This document shows positions 27,601-36,485 of a stretch of 64,000 bases of DNA, piece after piece. The stretch's first letter is position 1. The number at the start of each line of letters is the position of its first letter. This DNA is from Candidatus Poribacteria bacterium. GTDB taxonomy: Bacteria > Poribacteria > WGA-4E > GCA-2687025. The stretch covers positions 1 through 64,000 of the forward strand of contig JABGQA010000101.1 of the NCBI GenBank assembly GCA_018644665.1, given 5' to 3'. A program made the translations under genes and the position numbers. A model generated the notes under the pieces. The model was given only the letters and a program-made list of their open reading frames with translations. It ran no database searches and had not been told where the DNA came from.

Positions 27601-30600
27601 CAGGCCGACTCCTCGCCGAGGTCGTCAGCCGTGAAGGGTTCCGGGCTGTAGTGCGGCTGGTCCGTTTCCATGCGCCGTCGCCGGGACGCTCGCACACGGC
27701 AGATATCGCGGTAATCGCACGTGCCACACCCGGCCTTGTCCGGCGTGAGCGAGGTCACCGGGAAGCGGCCGTGCCGCATGTGCGACTCTATCTCGCGGAC
27801 GCGGTCGCGCGTCACCTCTCGGAACTTCGCGAACGCGTCCTCGTCCAGCAGTCCCTGCGGCTTCCGCCCGCTGTACGTCGCCAGGTCCGACCGCGCCAGG
27901 GGCGCCTGGCGTCGCACGTCCATTGGGTCCCTCAGCGAGTAGAAGACGCCGCCGGCTGGGCGTGAGACGCCCTCATGCTGCTCGGCGAGCGCGTCCATGT
28001 AGATCGCCAACTGGAAGCTCATGCCACCCAACGCCTCGCGCGCGGGTGGCGTGAAGCCGGACTTGTAGTCGAAGACGACGAACCTTCCCGTCGCCTCGTC
28101 CACGTCCACGCGGTCCACCCGCCCCTTGAGCGAGATGTGGCCGTCCGCGTCCAGGCGTGGGATCGCGTGCGCGGCGAGTTCCACAGCCGCCCTTTTCCCG
28201 CCCGGAGCGCCGAAGGCGACCTCGTTGTACCGGCCGCGGGAGTATTCGCCCTCGAACCCTACGCCGGCCTCCTCGTCCTCTGCGACGAGAAACGCCGCGA
28301 GCAGCCCCTGCGGCGAGTCCGGGTCATCCAACCCCTGTACGAGCGCGCGTTTCTCCTCAGCCCAGTAGAGATTCGGGTACTGCGCGTCGTACTCCTCGAA
28401 TGCCCGTTCCGCGCATTCCCTCATGCGGGCCCTCGCGTTGGGCCCCGCCCAGTCCCGCGCATCGAGCCCCGCGCCGCCGCTGCTGAAGAAGCGTTCGAGT
28501 ATGGCGTGTATCAGGATTCCGCGGACGTTCGGCGCGACATCCGCCTCCACCGTGTCCGGGCGGCCGATGCTCAGCACACGGCCGTAGAAGAGCCTCGCCG
28601 GGCACCTCGCGTAGGTGTCGAAGTGCGTGGCGGAGAGTTCGCCGCCGGTGAACGCGCTGAGTCTCTCGGCTATCGCGGGCCGATCCGTCGGCAGGTAGGT
28701 GTCGTGTTCGCCCCACCGCGTGACGGACTCCCGCGACGCCGCTTGCTCCACAAGCGCAGCCACGTTCCCGTGCGGCAGGGCCAGACGGTCGACATCCGAG
28801 GTGTCTGAGAACTGGCCACACAAGGCCAGGGCCTCGCGCACACACATCGGCCCCGCGTCGGCTGTGGGATCAGCCGACAGGTCGTCGTCGCCCAGCCCCA
28901 GAATCGCGCATACGTCGTCGAGGAACGGTGACGGCGACATCACGCGTCCGTCGTCCATCCGCGGATACGTGAGCACGACGGCTTCCGCGTTCATCATCGC
29001 CTCGCGGAACAGGAAGCGCTCGATTGGCGCGTTGTCCAGCGGCCCCGTCGCGTCATCATGCCTGCGCGCCGCGGCATCTATCAGGAAGTTCGCGGGCGCC
29101 GCACCCGGGAACTCCCCCTCGACCAAGCCGACCATGTACAGCCGGTCGTGCGACAGCCCGACCGACTCCTCGGGCGACATCACGGCGACCGCGTTCTCCA
29201 AACGTCCGGGCGGGCGCCTCGACTCCGGGCTGCCCAACGCCTGAGAGAGCGCCTCCGCCAGGTCACGGGCGCCGAGCCCGCGACCAGCCGCCGCCAGAGC
29301 GCCGAACGTCGCGACCGTCTGCCGCAGCAGGACCCCAAACGCCTCCCAGGCCTCGTACTCGTCGTCTGCGCCGATGGCGCCGTGGCGCGACGGAGCCGCG
29401 GGCCCACCCAGCCCGTAGTCGTCCAGCAGCGCGAGCAGTCTGTCCGCGAAGTCGCGCGCGGAGGCGGCGCCGCGAAGCGCGGTCACCCGGTCGACGAAGC
29501 GACGCACGACGCACAGGTCGCGCGCGACCTCGATGTGCGGCGCCTGAAGCTCCTCCTCGAAGTGCGCGCTCTCGTCCTCAGGGTCGTGCTCAGGGCTTGC
29601 GGCGCCCAGGTAGCGCGTAGCGCGCGCGTACCAGTCATCGGCGTTGAACGCGTCTCGGATGCCAACGCGCTGTATGAGTCGTTCGAACCGCGACACCCAG
29701 AATGGCCGCACGTCTATCTCGACACCCGACGGCGCGCCCGACAGGATCGCCGCCTCCTCGAGAGCGTCGTCCGTGCGGTCGAACTGCGCGTGGCGGAGGA
29801 CATCCATGATCTCGCGGATCGTCCACACCGCCTCGTCGTCCGCGACGGCCGTGAGAATCTTGTGCGCTACGCGTAGCAACGGCGTCGCCGACAACAGCGC
29901 CCCCCGGGCCATGTTCGCCGGCAGCCCGTACTCCCGGAACGTCTCCTCGACAAGCGTCGCGTAATGGCCGTACGACGACATGACCACGCCGTAGCGCCCG
30001 AAGTCAGCCGCATCCGGCTGCACGTCTCCCAGGTCGAGACGTATCATGCGCGCGACGCCACGGGCCTCCTCACGACGTCCAGCGAAGGCAACGACCCGCA
30101 CGCCCGCGGAATCCACGTCTCCGGCGTCGGCGGCCATCGTCGGATCGGGTGCGAACACCACACGCCCAACGCGCTGCGGAAGAGATGGAGCCCGAGTAGC
30201 GACATCTTCGACGACGGCGTCAGCGGACGACCAGCGGGCCATGGGAGCCGCTGCGGCAAAGCCCCTGTCGCCTGCGATGGCGTCGATCCCGCCTTCGGGC
30301 GCGGGCAGCGTCACGACGACCTGTTCGAACGCGGCGGACATGACATCGAACAGGCGCAGGTCTACCGGAAGGGCAAATGCGATTTCGTCCAGCACGAGCA
30401 TCCGGGCGCGGGCAGGGTACCCACGCTCCCGCCACTCCGCGAGCAGGGCCGACGCCAGACGACGCCGGTCCATGAGGCCGCGCCGGGCCAGGGCCGCGTC
30501 GTAGGTTCTCGCGAACGACGCGAGGGACTCGACATGACCCAGGGACGGGGGCGAGACTGATCGCGCGAGTTCGTCGACGTCCGGCCCGCCGTCGTACCAG

Positions 30601-30986
30601 GAGCCGGCGATGGCGTCGAGGAAGCCGACGACCTTCCGCGCCAACCCCCTGGTGACGCGTCCGCGCCCGAGCAGACCGGCATCGCCCGCGAGTTCCCGCA
30701 CGAGGAGCGCGCGCGCCTCCGTGTCCAGACGGCGGAAAGGCATCGCCAGATCCGCCGCGTGGTGCGCCAGCAGCGAATCCGTCGTCTCGACGCGCGGTGC
30801 CCAGCAACGCCCACCGAAGTGAGCCGTCACAGCCCGGCGAAGCGCAGCAGCGCGTTCCGCTGTCGGCACGATGAACAGCGCGGACACGTCGCGCGTGCCC
30901 TCGTCGTAGACCTCTTCGACGCGCATGAGGAGAGCGCGTTCGCGTTCGCTCTGCGGCGTGCCGTGTATGAGGCGCTTGGCGCTCAC
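27600..30986 (-). CDS. addB: AddB-like nuclease subunit with iron-sulfur cluster
   Basis: This partner of AddA is 1128 residues from the GTG at 30986 (GGAGG five bases upstream). A start at 31034 is possible but lacks a site. The C-terminal nuclease has GRVDRVDVDEATGRFVVFDYKSG. The 4Fe-4S cysteines appear as TYARCPARLFYG and CGTCDYRDIC, as in B. subtilis AddB. The N-terminus begins AKRLIHGTPQSERERAL, where other AddB proteins have a Walker A of the type GxxGSGKT. No GKT is present, so the helicase-like half is probably inactive. Gene order addB-addA matches the usual operon. Confidence 0.88.
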   Translation of the reverse strand: MSAKRLIHGTPQSERERALLMRVEEVYDEGTRDVSALFIVPTAERAAALRRAVTAHFGGRCWAPRVETTDSLLAHHAADLAMPFRRLDTEARALLVRELAGDAGLLGRGRVTRGLARKVVGFLDAIAGSWYDGGPDVDELARSVSPPSLGHVESLASFARTYDAALARRGLMDRRRLASALLAEWRERGYPARARMLVLDEIAFALPVDLRLFDVMSAAFEQVVVTLPAPEGGIDAIAGDRGFAAAAPMARWSSADAVVEDVATRAPSLPQRVGRVVFAPDPTMAADAGDVDSAGVRVVAFAGRREEARGVARMIRLDLGDVQPDAADFGRYGVVMSSYGHYATLVEETFREYGLPANMARGALLSATPLLRVAHKILTAVADDEAVWTIREIMDVLRHAQFDRTDDALEEAAILSGAPSGVEIDVRPFWVSRFERLIQRVGIRDAFNADDWYARATRYLGAASPEHDPEDESAHFEEELQAPHIEVARDLCVVRRFVDRVTALRGAASARDFADRLLALLDDYGLGGPAAPSRHGAIGADDEYEAWEAFGVLLRQTVATFGALAAAGRGLGARDLAEALSQALGSPESRRPPGRLENAVAVMSPEESVGLSHDRLYMVGLVEGEFPGAAPANFLIDAAARRHDDATGPLDNAPIERFLFREAMMNAEAVVLTYPRMDDGRVMSPSPFLDDVCAILGLGDDDLSADPTADAGPMCVREALALCGQFSDTSDVDRLALPHGNVAALVEQAASRESVTRWGEHDTYLPTDRPAIAERLSAFTGGELSATHFDTYARCPARLFYGRVLSIGRPDTVEADVAPNVRGILIHAILERFFSSGGAGLDARDWAGPNARARMRECAERAFEEYDAQYPNLYWAEEKRALVQGLDDPDSPQGLLAAFLVAEDEEAGVGFEGEYSRGRYNEVAFGAPGGKRAAVELAAHAIPRLDADGHISLKGRVDRVDVDEATGRFVVFDYKSGFTPPAREALGGMSFQLAIYMDALAEQHEGVSRPAGGVFYSLRDPMDVRRQAPLARSDLATYSGRKPQGLLDEDAFAKFREVTRDRVREIESHMRHGRFPVTSLTPDKAGCGTCDYRDICRVRASRRRRMETDQPHYSPEPFTADDLGEESA

Positions 30987-31072
30987 TGCGGCCTCCGGTA
31001 TGGGACGGGAGTGCGGGCCGTAGGGCGGCGTCACGAAGGACTATCGGTGGTACGGGGAGCAACGTCAAGGAG

Positions 31073-32254
31073 TTACGACGCGGCCGGGGCCTCTGCCTGG
31101 CCGCGATCGGCGAGCGACCTACGCGCCACGACCGCCGCCACCGCGTACACGAGTCCCCCCACGAGGAACACGGCGGAAGAAGGGAGCCCAACGCCCGGCG
31201 CGGCCCACCCGAGTAGCGGACCCGCGGCGGCGCCCATGTCAGACGCCGTCACGTAAGACGCCGTCACGCGCGGCCCCCTCCGCACGGCCTCCGCGAGGAC
31301 CGTGACGTTCGTGGCCGTGCCGCATAGGAAGAACACGAGGACACATGCCACTACGAGCGCGGGCCGTTCCACTTGGCTGCCGACGAACAGCGCGATGGCT
31401 CCACATGCGAAGTAGCGTAGGGCCGCCTTCCGTCTGCCGATGCGGTCGCTGATAGCGCCCCATAGAGGCGCGCTCCAGTCTGCCACCCACCGCGCAGACA
31501 GGAGCAACCCGTTGAGCGTCGCGACCCCCACGACCACGCCGACGACCGTGATGGAGTCTCCCACCTTGTCGCGCAGCACGAGCCCGAGGGTCGACATCAC
31601 GAGCCCCGACCCGACGCATCCCGCGGCGAACCCACAGATCCACAGGCCGACCGTCCCACGGAACGCCGGGCGCTCCTGACGCTCCCGCGTCTTCACGTCA
31701 CCAACTAACCGCTGGGATCGCACCCCGAGCGGGACCGCGATCAAGGAGACACCGCTGAATATGAACAGCGTGCGGGCGAAACCGAGCACGTCGTGCCCAA
31801 CCGCGCCCGCGAGGTTCCCGGCTACCGACCCCAGACGCGCGATGAAGTTGTATGATCCCATGACGACGCCGACCGATTCCTCGCCGCTTGCGTCGGCGGC
31901 TGTCACCAGGCCGCTCTGCCGGATGAACGACCAGCACAAGCCCCACAGCAGCCGCCCCAGCAGGAAGACGACGAAGTTCGACGCCACGCCGTACAGCGCT
32001 GTGACACCGGCGCCCGCGGCCAACGCCAGTGAAAGGGCGACCGTGGTGTTGACCTTGTGCAACGCGCGCTCAGCGACGTTGTTCGTGACGAAGCGCACCC
32101 ACCGATTCGCAGACAGGATCACGCCGACCTGTATGTACGTTAGGCCGAGAGCGGCGTGGTACGTAGGCAGGACGGAGTAGAGCATCTGGTCGCCGAGAAG
32201 CGAGAACGCAGTCGCAAGGGCCACCAGAACGACGGGCGCGTAGGCTCGCGACAT
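31073..32254 (-). CDS. Major facilitator superfamily transporter
   Basis: This 393-residue protein has about twelve hydrophobic helices, the MFS loop signature between helices 2 and 3 (ANRWVRFVTNNVAERALH) and the middle-domain GAISDRIGRRKA. The substrate is unknown. I chose the ATG at 32254. A GTG at 32284 adds ten residues but has no ribosome binding site. It lies downstream of rsfS on the same strand and 87 bases before addB. Confidence 0.88.
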   Translation of the reverse strand: MSRAYAPVVLVALATAFSLLGDQMLYSVLPTYHAALGLTYIQVGVILSANRWVRFVTNNVAERALHKVNTTVALSLALAAGAGVTALYGVASNFVVFLLGRLLWGLCWSFIRQSGLVTAADASGEESVGVVMGSYNFIARLGSVAGNLAGAVGHDVLGFARTLFIFSGVSLIAVPLGVRSQRLVGDVKTRERQERPAFRGTVGLWICGFAAGCVGSGLVMSTLGLVLRDKVGDSITVVGVVVGVATLNGLLLSARWVADWSAPLWGAISDRIGRRKAALRYFACGAIALFVGSQVERPALVVACVLVFFLCGTATNVTVLAEAVRRGPRVTASYVTASDMGAAAGPLLGWAAPGVGLPSSAVFLVGGLVYAVAAVVARRSLADRGQAEAPAAS

Positions 32255-32323
32255 GCAGTCGTTTCTCTGTGTGGACGCACGCACGCGCGGCGGGAGGCGC
32301 CGGCGAGAGACCGCCTGATAGAG

Positions 32324-32755
32324 TTAGACGAAGTCTCGGGCAGTGAGGGGCCTCGGCTCGTCGTCCACGTCGTCCCACTCGGTGTCGAGCGGCGCCTCGT
32401 CGTCTTCCAGGACCGTCGTCGGCGCCTCGGCCCAGAGACGCTCAAGGGCGTAGAACTCGCGCGCCTCTCGCGTGAACACGTGGATCACCGTGTCGACGTA
32501 GTCCAGGAGAGTCCACGCAGATCGGCGCGACCCCTCGCGGTGCAGGAGACGGTGGCCTTCCTCGCGCATACGCTGGTAGACGATCTCGGCGATCCCCGCC
32601 GCGTGCGTATCGGACGTACCGGTGCAGATCACGAAGAAGTCCGTGAAGGCGCCGAGGCCTCGCAGGTCGACCATCGTGACGTTGCGCGCTCTGCGACTCA
32701 GCGCGGCCTCGGCCGCGACACGCGCCATCGTCTCGGTGTCTACCACTGTCGCCAT
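32324..32755 (-). CDS. rsfS: Ribosomal silencing factor RsfS (YbeB/iojap)
   Basis: RsfS binds ribosomal protein L14 on the large subunit and blocks subunit joining in slow growth. The 143 residues have the iojap core: NVTMVDLRGLGAFTDFFVICTGTSDTHAAGIAEIV and GSRRSAWTLLDYVDTVIHVFTREAREFYALERLW. The acidic tail after residue 110 is extra. GGGGAG precedes the ATG. The adjacent yqeK gene, 16 bases upstream, is the standard neighbour. Confidence 0.95.
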   Translation of the reverse strand: MATVVDTETMARVAAEAALSRRARNVTMVDLRGLGAFTDFFVICTGTSDTHAAGIAEIVYQRMREEGHRLLHREGSRRSAWTLLDYVDTVIHVFTREAREFYALERLWAEAPTTVLEDDEAPLDTEWDDVDDEPRPLTARDFV

Positions 32756-32771
32756 CGTCTCCCCTTCGCTC

Positions 32772-33353
32772 TCAGGATCGGGCGCGCGCCAGCAGCGCGT
32801 TTCGGGCGTGCACGGTTCTGGGATGTATCAGCCGGCCCTTGCGCATCAACGCCTGAAGCCGAAACTCCATCGTGCAGATGACGCCATCAAGCAGGTCCGC
32901 CATGACCATGTCCCGTGCGGTCGCGGCCTCTGGGAACGGCCTCGACGGCTCGCTGAAGTCCGCCGCGTAGAGCACCATGTCCAGGTCGGTCATGTGCGGC
33001 TTGCCGGTCGTGTGGCAACGCACCGCCTCGCACACGTCTGGGCCAATGCCGTAGCGCTCGCGTCCCACCTCCGCGGCGATGTAGCCGTGCAGCGCGACGG
33101 GACTCACACGATCCTCGCGCATCAGGAGCACGCCGTACCGCGCGCATTGCGCGAACTGCGTGGGGATGGACATCCATTTCGCGGCATCGTGCAGCAGTGC
33201 CGCGGTTTCGGCGCGTTCGACATCGACGCCGTGCGCGCCAGCATATTCGATGGCCGTGTCCCGCACGCCCAGGACGTGCTTCATGCGCTCGGAGGACAGG
33301 CTCTTCTCGAGGTAGGCGAGGAGGTCAGACTTCGATGCCGCCGTCGTCGTCAT
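32772..33353 (-). CDS. yqeK: YqeK-type HD-domain Ap4A hydrolase
   Basis: YqeK cleaves diadenosine tetraphosphate symmetrically to ADP. In 193 residues the metal-binding HD pattern is visible: LLHDAAK, VALHGYIAAEVG, VRCHTTGKPHMTDLDMVLYAADFSEPSR, and the family ending KGRLIHPRTVHARNALL. It starts with ATG 33353 inside the end of yacG (29-nt overlap) and is followed by rsfS. These three genes make a housekeeping operon with transporter downstream. Confidence 0.93.
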   Translation of the reverse strand: MTTTAASKSDLLAYLEKSLSSERMKHVLGVRDTAIEYAGAHGVDVERAETAALLHDAAKWMSIPTQFAQCARYGVLLMREDRVSPVALHGYIAAEVGRERYGIGPDVCEAVRCHTTGKPHMTDLDMVLYAADFSEPSRPFPEAATARDMVMADLLDGVICTMEFRLQALMRKGRLIHPRTVHARNALLARARS

Positions 33354-33609
33354 CCAGCTCCACCTTCTCGCCGAGCCGTTCTTGGAGTTCCCTCACCAGG
33401 CCGACGAGATCGTCGTGACTCATGTCCGTCACGTCCGCGGTGGCCTGCTCCTCGTCGCTCAGTTCGCGGCCGACGACGTATCGTTCGCTGAACCAGTTGT
33501 CGAGATCGAGCATCTTGCAGCGCTCGCCACAAAAGGGGAACGCGGGGGGCAGGGGATCGCCCTTGACGTACGCCACCGAAGCGCTGCACATGGGACACTT
33601 GAGTGCCAT
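33325..33609 (-). CDS. yacG: YacG-type zinc-ribbon protein (DNA gyrase inhibitor family)
   Basis: YacG binds gyrase GyrB in E. coli and inhibits it. This 94-residue form has the zinc ribbon ALKCPMC...FPFCGERCKMLDLDNWFSERY with four cysteines (5, 8, 27, 31). An acidic tail about 45 residues long, not in E. coli YacG, reads into the yqeK gene. I start at ATG 33609 to give the family MALKCPMC. An ATG at 33630 would add seven residues. It is first in the minus-strand operon yacG-yqeK-rsfS. Confidence 0.88.
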   Translation of the reverse strand: MALKCPMCSASVAYVKGDPLPPAFPFCGERCKMLDLDNWFSERYVVGRELSDEEQATADVTDMSHDDLVGLVRELQERLGEKVELDDDDGGIEV

Positions 33610-33741
33610 GCCACGGCTCTGACGCGCCATACGATCGGAAGCCCCTGAATTGCAGCCGTCGGCTCGCCCGACTACCATAGAACGTGGTCTGGACGGTAGC
33701 GGATGGGGCGCCCGAAGTCAAGCTGGCCCGGGGGATGTAGG

Positions 33742-34908
33742 ATGGACCGTCGGACGTTTCTCACGGGGGCTCTCGGCGGCCTTGCGGCGCTTCATGTGCG
33801 CCCGCGAGGCGCGCTCGCGCAGCCGCGCATTCCGGGTTACGACGGGCCGAACGTCATCATCGTCCGATTCGGCGGGGGATGCAGACGCCAGGAGACCATC
33901 CTCACGGACGACACGTACAGCCCTTACCTACGACACGTCCTCGCGGAGCGCGGCACGCTCTTCTCAGGCATGGAGATGTCGGAGTCGGACGACGTCGAGA
34001 CTGGGCACGGGCAAGGCACGCTCAACATCCTCACGGGGAGATACGACCGGTACAAGGATGTCGAGGATCGGTTCCTCGGCGAACGGTTCGAGGCGCAGAC
34101 CCCTACGGTATTCGAGCTGCTACGTAAGAGCTACGCTGTCCCCGAGCACCAGACGCTCATCGTCAACGGTGAAGACCGGATCGACGAGGAGTTCTACACC
34201 TTCAGCAACCACCATCTCTTCGGCGTCGAGTACCGATCTCGCGTGCTGAGCCTGTACCGGTACAAGACGTACCTGCTCCGCCAACAGCTCGCCGAGGGGT
34301 CCATCGCCGACGACGACCTCCCGAAGGCCGAGAAGGAACTCGCGAAGATGGAGGGCAGCGACTACCGCACGGAGGGAGCGTACGTCGAGAGCCCGGAGAT
34401 CGTGGGGTTCTGGGAGAAGTGGCGCGCGTACTACGGCGACACGGGCTTCGTGAATCCTCGCGGCGACCGGTTGCTCACCGAGTTGAGCGTACGCGCGATG
34501 CGCGAACTGCGCCCCAAGCTGATGATGGTGAACTACAACGACTGCGACTACGTCCACTGGGGCAACATGAGCCACTATACGCGTGGCGTTGCCATCATGG
34601 ACGAGGGTTTGCGCCGTCTGGTCGAGGCGGCGGATGCCGAAGACGCGTATCGCGACAACACCGTGTTCGTCGTAGTTCCCGACTGCGGCCGCGACGACAA
34701 CCCCTTCATGGCCGTCCCCTGCCAGCACCACGCGAACACGCGGTCCGCGCGCGAGATCTTCGCGCTGATCGTCGGCCCCGGCATCGCGCCAGGCGTGTGG
34801 ATAGACGACACCACGGACCAGATAGCCGTGGCGCCGACGGTTGCCGCGCTGATGGGCGTGGGCGCTCCCGACGCCGAAGGGACCGCGCTCGAACAGGCCT
34901 TCGCATGA
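33742..34908 (+). CDS. Tat-exported alkaline-phosphatase-superfamily protein
   Basis: The 388-residue protein starts with a twin-arginine signal (MDRRTFLTGALGGLAALH, cleavage near ALA-QPR). The mature domain looks like the sulfatase/phosphatase fold: NVIIVRFGGGCRRQETI at the start, GHGQGTLNILTGRYDR, a DCDYVHWGNMSHYTRGV metal segment, VVPDCGRDDNPF and QHHANTRSAREIFALIVGPGI at the end. It lacks the formylglycine motif CxPxR of sulfatases. The substrate is unknown. It is translationally coupled (ATGA) to the next membrane-protein gene. Confidence 0.8.
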   Translation: MDRRTFLTGALGGLAALHVRPRGALAQPRIPGYDGPNVIIVRFGGGCRRQETILTDDTYSPYLRHVLAERGTLFSGMEMSESDDVETGHGQGTLNILTGRYDRYKDVEDRFLGERFEAQTPTVFELLRKSYAVPEHQTLIVNGEDRIDEEFYTFSNHHLFGVEYRSRVLSLYRYKTYLLRQQLAEGSIADDDLPKAEKELAKMEGSDYRTEGAYVESPEIVGFWEKWRAYYGDTGFVNPRGDRLLTELSVRAMRELRPKLMMVNYNDCDYVHWGNMSHYTRGVAIMDEGLRRLVEAADAEDAYRDNTVFVVVPDCGRDDNPFMAVPCQHHANTRSAREIFALIVGPGIAPGVWIDDTTDQIAVAPTVAALMGVGAPDAEGTALEQAFA

Positions 34909-36044
34909 ACGCTGCGGAAACTGCCGATACTGCGGTCGCCGACCAACGCCGCCCTCTGGGCGCCCGCCTGCTCGGCCGCGCTGGACGCATCGCCCGGTTT
35001 GCGTGGCGATGGGGTCTCGGCGCCTTCCTGTGCATGTCCCCGCCGGGGAGCATCGTCGCCGCAGGCTGGGCATTGCGGCGAGCGGGGACGGCGGCCCACG
35101 CGACGTGGGCGGGCGACAGCACACCCGCGTCGCGTCCCAACTGGATCGTGGCCGATGGCGGCCAGGCGGCCCTGCGCAGGGAGGCGACCTCAGACGGAAC
35201 GGTCATCCGTCGCGCGCGGGCGACGCTCGCCACGCTGTTTCGCTCGCTCGCGACGAACTTCCGCGTAGGGGTGGCCGGCCTGCTGACCGTCTGGACACTC
35301 ACCCTCCCTGGCTGCGTGCTGTGGCTCGTCGCCTGGCATCACGGGTGGAACAACTCGTTCGCGAAGGGCTACGAGGGCGCGGCGGCCGGCCCACTCACGG
35401 GGCTCCTGGGCACGGCTCTGTTCATCGCGGCGATGGCCTACGTGCCGATGGCGCAGGCGCGGCAGGCGGCGACTGGCGACTGGCGGGCGTTCTTCGGCTT
35501 CAGGACCGTTTGGCGGCTGATGAGCGAGTGTCGCCTGCGGTATCTCGGTCTGGCCGCCCTCTACGCTGCGACCGCCCTCCCCGTCATGGCGCTGAAGACG
35601 GCTCCGTTCATCTTCACGCACATAGACAGCGCGCGCGAGGCGATCGGCCCGGCCGAGGCGCGAGAGATTCTCGACGGCTACTTCCTGAAGGCGTGCCTCG
35701 TCGTGTTCCCGTTGTTCGTGTGGCTTCGCGTACTCGGGGCGCGCGTGTACGCCATCGCGACGCTGCGCGCCGCACGCTCAGGGCGGCTCCAGGCTGACGG
35801 TCTACACGCGGTCGAGTCCGAGGCGCTTGGCGTCGTCGGGCCGCCCGCAGCCCCCACTCGCAGGCGCGGCGCCAGAACCCTGACAGCCCTCTGGCTGCTC
35901 GCGCTGGGCGCCGTCTGGTTCGCGTTCGTCGCGCAGATATTCGTTTCCGAGTTCCTGAACTACCATCCAGGGGTGGGGTGGCTGAACCAGCCGACCGCGC
36001 AGGCGCCGTGGTTCCACTATGTGCCGGGGCATCTCAAGAAGTAG
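34905..36044 (+). CDS. Polytopic membrane protein of unknown function
   Basis: I do not recognise this 379-residue protein. It has about six hydrophobic stretches (for example VAGLLTVWTLTLPGCVLWLVAW, TGLLGTALFIAAMAYV, TALWLLALGAVWFAFV) and no catalytic motif. The N-terminal 100 residues are positively charged and short on hydrophobic runs. Its ATG overlaps the stop of the alkaline-phosphatase-like gene (ATGA), and a small one-helix protein follows at 7 bases, so the three form one operon. Confidence 0.75.
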   Translation: MNAAETADTAVADQRRPLGARLLGRAGRIARFAWRWGLGAFLCMSPPGSIVAAGWALRRAGTAAHATWAGDSTPASRPNWIVADGGQAALRREATSDGTVIRRARATLATLFRSLATNFRVGVAGLLTVWTLTLPGCVLWLVAWHHGWNNSFAKGYEGAAAGPLTGLLGTALFIAAMAYVPMAQARQAATGDWRAFFGFRTVWRLMSECRLRYLGLAALYAATALPVMALKTAPFIFTHIDSAREAIGPAEAREILDGYFLKACLVVFPLFVWLRVLGARVYAIATLRAARSGRLQADGLHAVESEALGVVGPPAAPTRRRGARTLTALWLLALGAVWFAFVAQIFVSEFLNYHPGVGWLNQPTAQAPWFHYVPGHLKK

Positions 36045-36051
36045 GGAGTCG

Positions 36052-36456
36052 ATGGACGGTGAAGAACGTCCCATGTCGATCGCGCGCGGGTGCATCCCCG
36101 TGGTGCTCGTCGGCCTGCTTATGGTCGGCGGCGCGTTCGCGTTCGTCGCGTGGCGCGCGGGCGGAGTGAGCAAGATACAGAGCGAGTTCGTCGTAAACGG
36201 CGCGCTGAACCTGCTGGAAACGCACGCCCTCGATCAGCGACCGGACGGGATCTCCGAAACCGAGCTGCGCGAGACGTTCGCGCGCGCGCGTGACGCCGTC
36301 ACAGACGACCGCATCAACCTCGACCGGCTCTACACGGTGCTGCGTGATTACGAGGAACGCTACAAGGGCACGAAGGCGAAGCCATCCACGGGCGAGATGC
36401 GCGAATTCCTTACGAACCTGGACGGCGCCGTGCTGCCCCTGCCCAACGTCCGTTAG
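36052..36456 (+). CDS. Small membrane-anchored protein of unknown function
   Basis: The 134-residue chain has one N-terminal transmembrane helix (IPVVLVGLLMVGGAFAFVAWRA) after a short basic stretch, then a soluble, helix-rich domain with many charged residues (DGISETELRETFARARDAV, RLYTVLRDYEERYKG). GGGAG is 5 bases before the ATG at 36052. It ends the operon with the exported alkaline-phosphatase-like protein and the polytopic protein. No known family is recognised. Confidence 0.72.
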   Translation: MDGEERPMSIARGCIPVVLVGLLMVGGAFAFVAWRAGGVSKIQSEFVVNGALNLLETHALDQRPDGISETELRETFARARDAVTDDRINLDRLYTVLRDYEERYKGTKAKPSTGEMREFLTNLDGAVLPLPNVR

Positions 36457-36485
36457 CGCCGAGGCAACGCGCCCGACCCGTCTCC

